Assembly: GCA_002256185.1 (NCBI GenBank)
Contig: NKIT01000006.1
Coordinates: 28,648 to 65,700, forward strand
Direction: 5' to 3'
Length of the DNA stretch: 37,053 nucleotides
Source of the DNA: Rhodobacteraceae bacterium PARR1
GTDB lineage: Bacteria > Pseudomonadota > Alphaproteobacteria > Rhodobacterales > Rhodobacteraceae
Position 1 is the first letter of the stretch. Each line of letters starts with the position of its first letter. Below are positions 26,601 through 35,600 of the stretch, piece after piece. Position numbers and translations under genes: made by a program. The notes beneath the pieces were generated by a model that made no database searches, had not been told where the DNA came from, and was given only the letters and a program-made list of their open reading frames with translations.

Positions 26601-29600
26601 CGGGCGTTGACGTCGACGCGGAACGTTCCCTCAGCGCGTAGTCTATCGCCATCGGTCACCGCCACAGTCACGGTCACAGCGCCGGGGTGGCCTGTGCTGT
26701 CACCCGTGACTGCCCCCGTCACGGCATCAACCGAAATCCAATCCGGCCCCGCCACTTTGACGAACCGCAGGTCAGCGGTCGGGCCATCCGCATCCGTCGC
26801 GCTGACAGAGTGGGCCAAGGCATCGCCCATCACCAGCGATGTGTCGGTCAGCACCAGCACAGGGCGGGCGCGGACGGTGATCTTGGCCTCAGCCTCGGCC
26901 GACAGGCCTTGGGCATCGGTGACGCGCAGACGCAGCGTGGCAAGACCGACCTGCCCTGTCGTATCGCCGCTGATCACGCCTGTTGCCGCGTCAACGCTGA
27001 TCCATGCAGGACCAGAGACTTTCTCAAACCGCAGGTCCGCCGCCGGGCTGTCGGCATCAGTGACCGCAGGGGTCAGGGCCAAGGCCGCGCCTTCGACCAC
27101 AATCTGATCGGTCAGCGACACTAGCGGCACCGCATTGACGCGGACGCTCAGCGTGCCCTCAGCCGCCAGACCATCGGGGTCCACCACCCGGATCGTCACT
27201 GGCACCGTGCCGACATGGCCCGTCGAATTGCCCGACAAGGCCCCGGTCAAGGCATCGACGCTGATCCAATCCGGCCCCGCAATCTTGCTGTAGCGCAGGC
27301 TGGCGGGGGCAGAATCCGCGTCAGTGGCGCTGATCGCATGGGACAATGTCGCCCCTTCGGTCAGGCTGGTATTGGTCAACGCCAGCACAGGCCGCGCGCG
27401 GACCGTGACGGTGACCGTGGTGCTGGCGGACAGACCCGCCTCATCCATCACGGTCAGCCCAAACGAGACGGCCCCGACCTGCCCCGTGGAGTCGCCCGTC
27501 ACCTCACCCGTCGCGGCATCCACGATCAGCCATGCGGGCGCTCCGGCAGCCAAGGCAAAGGTCAGATTGCCCGCCGCGCTGTCAGGGTCAACAACCAGCG
27601 GCGTGATCGACAACGCCTCACCCGCCACCAGCGTGACATTGCCCGCGCTGATCTGCGGCGCGACGTTCACATCGACAGCAAAGGTCCGGGTTGCGGTCAG
27701 GCCATCCGGATCGGTCACGGTCACGGTGACATCGAACACGCCCACCTGACCCGCCGTGTTGCCGGTCACCGCACCCGTCACCGGGTTGATGCTGATCCAA
27801 TTCGGCCCTGCCGTCTTGGCGAAGAGCAGCCCTGCCCCGCCATCCTCATCGCTGGCCGAGACGGCATGGACCAAGGGCGCGCCTTGGGTCACCGCCACAT
27901 CCGACACCGACAACACCGGGGCCGACCGGACGGCGATGACATAAGACCGCTCACTGCTGGCCCCCACCGCATCGCGCACCGAAATCCGTACGGTCCGGTC
28001 GCCCACGGTGGTGGGGGTCCAGTCCAGACGGCCCGTCGCCGGGTCAAGGGTCGCATCCGACGGCCCATCTTCCAGCGTAAAGCGCAACTCCCCTGCCGCG
28101 GCATCGGGATCACGCGCCACGGGCGTGACCGTAACCGGCGTGCCCCGGGCAACCACGCGCCGCGCGATGGCATCAATCGTGGGCGCATCGTTGACCGGAT
28201 CAATCGTGACCGTCAGCTTGGCGGTGTTCGACCGGTCCACGCCATCAAACAGGCGATAGTCAATCTCGACCGTCCCGGTCTGGTTCGGCGCGGGGGTGTA
28301 GCGGAACACCCCATTGCCCAAGGCAAGCAGACGCGCGCCGCCAAGGTCAGACAGAACCTCAAGGATCAGGGGATCGCCTTCGGCATCGCTGTCATTGCCA
28401 AGGATGTTGATGTCAACCTGCGTATCCTCATCCGTCCGGGCCGTTTCCCCTGCCGCGACAGGGGCCGTGTTCGGCGCTAGACCGAGCAGACGCACATCAT
28501 CCACCCGGGCCGAGGCATCGCGCGCGCCCAGACCGATCAGGTCAAAGGACAGCGTCACCGCATCAGGCCGCACCGCCAGCCCAGTCAAGTCCAGCGTAAC
28601 CACCAATGCGCCGCCCACATCGGCAATGCCCACCGCGGCAGAGGTATGGCGCGTGCCATCGGCCTGAATGTTCAGCACCGCATCAGTGCCGGTCAGGCTA
28701 GCGATGGCGGGCAGGATCGGGGTCGTCGTCCCGGCCTCAAACAACGCAACCTCAAAGGCATCGGGGGCGGACCCGGCAATCGCCTTCAGCGTCAGCCCCG
28801 ACAGGCGGAACTGGATCGCGGTTGCTGCGGCGGGCAGCTTGAAGGTCTGGCTCAGCCCCGACATGGCGCCAAGGTCTTCGGTCATGACCACCGCACCCCC
28901 CGTGACGGCCACATTGCCGCTGGTGGTCCAGCCGGTCAGGCCGCCCGCGAAATCGCCGTTCTGGAAGTCGGTGGCCACCACAGCCGCCGCAGCAATGGGG
29001 GCCGCCGCAAAGGCTGCCGCCACGGCACCGGGGGCCACGCCAAGGCCAAAACTTTCGGGCTTGGCCTCTGGCACCACCACAGGGGTCGCACCGATATCGC
29101 TGGCCGAGGGTGCGCGGCGCATTCCGGTATCGAGGATGCCCGTCATCAGATACCCCGGCCCCGTCGGATCGACGAGATCGGATAGACCCATGACGTTGCC
29201 CATCTCGTGCATCAGGACGGTCAGCAGGTCCACACGCCCCGCCGCAGCCCCCCCCGCCAGCGCCTGCCAGACATGCGGCGCGCCGGGAACGGGGGCGAAT
29301 TCCTCTGCCGTGCCGGGGGTGGCGTCGATGAACCAGCCGTTGCCGGCTGCATCCCGGTCCAGCGTGATGATCCGGCCTTCGGAATAGGCCAGCTTGTCGC
29401 CCTCAAGATCAGCCACCCGGATTTCAAAACCATCGAGCAGGTCGGAAGCGCCGCCCACCAGCGCCTTGTCGATCCAGATGCCCTCGGCCACTTCGGCCAG
29501 TGCCTGTGCCTCGGCCACCGTCAAGGCGACCTGCCCACCCGTGCCGACTGTGGCGGCAGTCTGGTTCGAACCAACGGCCACAAGGCGGATGTCATCGACC

Positions 29601-32600
29601 ACCATGACAACGGACACGGCATCGCCAAGTCCCAAAAGCTGCGCGCTTTCAAGGAAGTCGAGCAGCACGCCCGCCGGTGTGGTCGCGGGTTTGCGTTCCA
29701 GCCCGATGTTCTTGATCGTGACGTTGGCGACTTTGCCGATCACCTCTGGCGGGATTTGGAAGGTGGCGGTCTGACTGGAGAACAGGCCCGGCTGGAAGAT
29801 GAAGTGGTTCGCCGTGGCAGGTGTATCGGTCTTGGGATCAATATAGGTCGCCTGCGCGACATAGCTGGCCCCGTCGACCAGTTGGAACGTCACCTCGGCC
29901 CGGAAATCATCGTTGACGTTGACGGGGATGAAGGCGTCAAACTTCAACTGCTGCACACCCGTCGGGATATACATGCGGTTATGGGTGATCTTGTCCACCT
30001 GACCGACAGCGTCGATCATGTTCAGGATCGCCTTTTGCGGGTCGAAGTGGTTGCCAAGGACCGTGAAACCGCCATCGGGGGTGAAGGTCTTGACCAGTTC
30101 CTTCAGCGCCTGACTGCCGCCCATCACCAGACCGAAATCAGCCTTGGTGTCCACTGTCGGGAAAAGCTGCGACAAGAAGGTGCCAAGGTTCTTCTGGCTC
30201 AGCGACGTCACGCCCGAAACATGCTTCAACCGCGCCTCACGGTCGGTTTCGGTGTTCAGGGGCGTGTCGGTCCGCACCGGGGTCTTGAAGATCAAGGCCA
30301 GCGGTCCCGCCCCGCCTGACAGGGTAAAGGCCCCCAGATCAAAGGCGGGCTTCTTCGGGTCCGTCTCGCGCGCCTTGTCCCAGTCCTTCTTGAACTCGGC
30401 CAGATACTCTTTGACAACATCGGTGCCCGAGGCCCATTTCAGCACGCCGTCCAGTATCTTGATCAAAAGATCCAACTGCGCCTGATCGTCGATGATGAAA
30501 TCCACCAAGGCATCTGCGGTGGCCCCGAACTTGGCGGCAGTCATCAACTCGTTGCCGTCATCGTCGACCAGCGAGAATATCTTCTTGCCGTCGGCATCCA
30601 AGGCTTCCTTGATCGTGCCGCCTTTGACCTTGGCCACGTTCTGGCGCGCCATATCGGCCTTTTTGTCCGGATCAAGCGAGAATTCCCAAGCCGGATTCTT
30701 CACGCGGTCCAAGGCCTTGGTCAGCCAGCGGTCAATCATCGGCTTGGCCGCACGGCCCGCTACGTCCAGAACCTCACCGATCCAGTTCTGGTTCATCAAG
30801 AACAGGCCAGTGATGTCGATCGGGCCATCCAGACCCATGTTTTCCGGCATCTTGCCGGTGAACAGGTCGAAGGTGAAGCTGACACCTTCATCCACCTTGT
30901 CGCCATCGTCGATGCCGCCATGCATCGACCACCCCGGCAGGTCGTAATGCAAGGGGAAGCGGCCCAGATCGGCGGGCAGGTCGGGAATGGACCCTATGGC
31001 CTTTTTGGCACTGCCAAAGAAGCCGCCTGACTTTTCCAGCTTTTGCTTGGCATCTGCCAGTGCGGCGGCTTTCGCGGCCTCTGGCGTGGCCTGGCTGGTC
31101 CGGTACTTGCCATAGATGTCATCCAGCAACCATTTCAGGTAGTTGGAAAACGCATGCCGCGTGCCTTGGCTGAAATCGCCGTTGAACACGCTGGGCACGG
31201 CGGCATAGGGCACAGGGATCTGCTTGGTCGGATCGGCCGGGTCTTTCATGAAACCCAACGAGGGGCGGTCCACCTCGGTGTTGTCGAAATCAAGCGGAGT
31301 GCGGACCTTGTCGGTCACCGCGTCCAGAATTTTCGGATCGCCCGCCACGCGCGAGAAGTAGAAGCCCACGCCCAGTGCCTCGTTCCGGTTGGTCGAGGTG
31401 TAGGTTTCGTTGCCATAAAGCGGATTATACCCCGCCGCCGGGAAATAGCGGTCAAGCTGGGATTTGATAATGGTCCACGAGCCCGTCTCGAACGTGATGG
31501 GATCGACGCCATACCAAGGCTGCTTGGTGAACTTGTTCGAGAAGAGCGCGGTAAACTCTTCCATGATCCCCGGATCAGCCGACGCGCCCACGGGCACGCC
31601 CTCATCCCCGGCGGTGCGCCAGATCGCCTCGCCGCCAAGATAGAGCGCGTTGACATCCGCCGTGCCCATATACCAGTTCGTGATCCGGCTGTGGGGGGTG
31701 GCAAAGAGGTCATCGGAAATGAAGCCCGGCACGTTCAGCGGCTTGTCGGCGGCATCCTTGGTAAAGCGGATTTCGACATCCGGCACGCCCTTGGGGCTGG
31801 GCAGTTTGTCCTTGCCGTCCTTTTCGGTCGGAATGGCGGTCCCGTTCGGCGTGGTGGTCTGGGTCAGCTTGATCGACCCTTCGACCGCTGCCCGCACGGT
31901 CCCGGCACTTTCCTCAGCGGTTTCCTGGAAATAGTTGTCGGCGAAGTCGATGTTGGACCAGACCTGAACGTTCGGGTCCTTGAAATCATCCCAGGCAATT
32001 TCCGCGATTTGCAGACCCATGAGGCTGGCAAGCTTGTAAAAGACGGTGGACACCGCCTCGGCAGCCTCGGCCCCCTTCAGGATCAAACCGCCCAGGAACG
32101 GGTTGGCGACCGTGACCACCCTGCCCACCACCTTGGCCACCTTGAGGTAACTGTCGACGATCTTCTTGAACTCGACCTTCAGCGTGTCCTGCTTGAAGTC
32201 ATGCGGGTCCAGCGTGGTCATGTGAATGTCGATGTTTTTCCCAGCCGATTCCGGGAAATAGGTGCCGATCCGCTGGATCACCTCAGAGTTCACCACCGTG
32301 CCACGGCTGTGGCCGATAAAGTGCATCGGGCTGTCAAAGATATTGGTCTTTTCGTTCAACCACACGAGCGAGGCAAAGAACGCATCCGCCGCCGCCTCAG
32401 CAAAGCCTGCGTCAGATATGTCGCTTTCGCGATACCAATCCATCACGAGCGTCAACGCCGTGCCGCGTGGCAACGAGGCGGGCACGGCAGGCGCAGTGGC
32501 AATCCGCCCGCCGACCGGCTTGGTCGGATCATATTCGTGGAATCTGCCGGTCTGGCGGTTGTAGACAAGGATGGTTCCGCCGCCCGAACCCTCGCTCACC

Positions 32601-35600
32601 ACCTCGGCATTGGCCAGCCAGGCGGCCAGCGTGGACTCGTTCAGTGGCGTGTTGGCGTAATCCGGCATCGGGCTGATCTGGAAACCGTGGGTCAGCACGT
32701 TGACGGTGGAAAACTGTGTCAGATTGTCAATCACCGGTGGCGTTTCAAACACGGCATCGGCGCGCAATTCGCCGCCCGCCCGCGCGACGGCGACGCCCCA
32801 GTGATAGTCTTGGCTGCCAGTCAGAATCCGGCTCAGGCCCTTGGACACCTCAATGACCACGGCGGTCCGCAACTCTGCCCCGCCGGTCACATCGGCGGCG
32901 GTCAGGGCGCGTTCGGACTCGATCTTGCCGTTCGCGCCAAGCACGTAATACTTGCCGCTTTCAAAGGCGAATGACCCGATGCTTTGGCGCGTGTTGATCA
33001 AGCGCCATGTGTTGTAATCCTCGGCCTCGGTCGGGCTTGAGGCGAGGAACGCCCGATCCCGCGCCGCGTCACCGGGGAACAGCCCCGCGCCCGGCCCTTG
33101 GGTGGACACAAACAGATCCAGCTTGAAGGTGTTGGACCCGATCTTGCGCGGATCAAGATGCGCCTCAAACTTCAGGGGATCGACAGTGCCGGTGCCATTG
33201 ACCACCGTCACGCCGGTTGGGCGCACCAGTTCCACCAAGGCTTCGTCCTGAATGTCCAGACCGCGCCCGTAGAACAGGATGTCCAGCGGCGTGCCGTAAA
33301 TGTCCCGGCGTTGGTCGGTGAACACGCCCTGAAGCTCGTGATACCCAAGCTTCAGGTCAATCGGAACGATCCGGTTGCGCCCAAGGGTGCCGCCCTGCAC
33401 TTGCAGGTCCGAGGCCTTGATCGCCTCTTCCACCCGCAGCGTCACCAGCGATCCAGAACGGCGGAAGTTCGCGATCAACTGGCTGCCATCCGGCCGCATC
33501 GCCAGTTCGGTCAGGAATTGCCCGTTGATCGGGCTGGTCGATCCGACCAGCCCCGCCGTGCCGTATTCATATTGGTAGGTGTGGGCCTTGTTGGCGTCGG
33601 CCCATGCCTTCTGGTCAAGATTGAACGGGTTGCGGATCAGGCCGATCTTGTTGCCCAACTCGTGCCGGTTCTCGATCTCATAGGCCAAAAGATAGTCGGT
33701 CATCGTCAGATAGCGCGACAGATCGTAGTCGGCGACAAAGGCATAGGTCATGTCGGGCGACAGTTCGACCGCCACCGGATAGCGGATGTCCAGATCATAC
33801 CGCTGCGGGGTGGCGCGGCGGTAACTGTCGATGATAAACTCCCCGATAACAATCGGTGAATACGCCACCCCGATGGTGCGCGCGTTCAGTTCCAGCGGTT
33901 GACGGGTGTCGCTGGAAGTGTCGGTCAGAGCCGGAACCTTGGTCACCGTGGCCGCGTAGTTTTCGGGATCGTCGCTGGTCACCTGGATCGTATAGAACCC
34001 GCTGCGGAAATCGCCGCGCGACACAAAGACCAGCCGGTTCGGATCACTGGACGCGTCGATGTCATAGGGGTCAAGCCCGGCGTCCAACGCCTTGATGACC
34101 TTGTGGAAGGTGGGCTTGCCGCGATCCGACGGATCGACGTTGACCACATAGATCTTGCCCTGCGGCGCGGTCGTGCGGTTGCGCGCCCAGCTTTGGTTGC
34201 CGAACATGCCAGAGAAGGGCACCGCCACATAAAGCTTCTTGCCATCGGCTGACAGTTCCAGATCGTTGATCTTGCCCTGCACATTGGCGATGGCTTCTGC
34301 CGGGATCGGCAGGCTGATCTGTTCACCCTTGAGGTAAGTCGACGATCCGGGGCGCAGGTCGATGACATGCACCTTGCCTGCGCCTGCAGCATAAAGGAAA
34401 TTGCCGTCACCCGACAGCGTCAGCTTCCCAACCTCACCGCCCGGCACCTTGATCATGCTCATGCCGGTGTCGTCGGGGTTCACGTCGAATTGCCGCAGCA
34501 TCAGCATGTCAACGACCGCGATGCCCTCTTTGGTCGAGATGAAGGCCGCCGAATTGTCGGCGGCAAAGACGACATCGTTCGGCCAATAGTTCAGAACACC
34601 GCCCTGCCCCCAGATCGGGATATTCTTGACCAGTTCGGTCTGTTCCGGCCCGGTGGGCGAGGCCCCTTCGGGCGCGACGTCGAACACCTGCAACACCATC
34701 TGCGACACGCCACCCATTGGCGTTGTGCCGCCCACCGCCGCATAGCCGCGCGTGTTCTTGATCTGGATGGGTTGGCTTGCCGTGCCCTTGCTGCCTTCGG
34801 TCCAGCCATTGAAAGACCCGTTGGCGGCACCCGGATCAGGCCGTTCAAAGGTGATGCGGGCCTTGGTCAGCAGGATGTCCTGCGGCACTTCGATCGAGAA
34901 ACTGGCGATGCCGGTGGTCTGGTCCATCGTCACATTCTTGAAATCCGCCCCGGTGACGTAGCGGGTGAAATTGCCGATGGCGAACTTGATCCGGCCATCC
35001 TTGACGTCCGACCCGAAGAACCCGCCCAAGGCGCTGTTGTCGGGGTAGAACATGTTCTGGCCGGTAAACTTCAGCGTGACGGCAGAGCCTGAAATCTGCG
35101 GCGTGACCGATTGGATTTGCGGGTCCGCGCCTTTGGCCGGGGTCAGGCTGCCCTTGGGCGACACCACGCTGAGGGTGATTTTGTCCGCCGGATTGCCCGC
35201 CGGAATGTCACGCTCCAGCGCTTTCTCGTAATCGGCCCCGTCAAGGTATTTTTCGTAAATCTTCACCCGGTCGGTCTGGCTGAGCGCATAGAAGGCAACG
35301 CCCACGCCGATCAGACCGATGCCCACCGCAGCCCCGGCCAGACCGCCCGTCGCGGCAAAGGCGATGCCCAGACCCACCGACACCCCGGCCATCGCCAGCC
35401 CTGCGGCAGAGGCCCAGGCAAAGCCGTCACGGATCGGCTGGTTGGCCTTGGCGACAAGGATCGACCCTTTTTCCGACAACCCCGGGAAGGGCGGCGAGGC
35501 TGTGCGCGCCACGCCGTTTTCATCCACGCGGCCCGTATCGACCAGACGCCAGATCTTGCCGTATTCCCCGCCCGAAATCTGGGTGAAGTCATCCAGCACA

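Noticed and set aside
24761-28195. CRISPR-like regular repeats
   Set aside because: The 264-bp period is protein-coding tandem domains, not short repeats with unique spacers.
31043-32974. A 643-codon + strand open frame opposite the giant gene, with similar ones at 35111-36937 and 21930-24032
   Set aside because: Same cause: high-GC codon bias on the opposite strand. Protein patterns and operon spacing support only the - strand reading.
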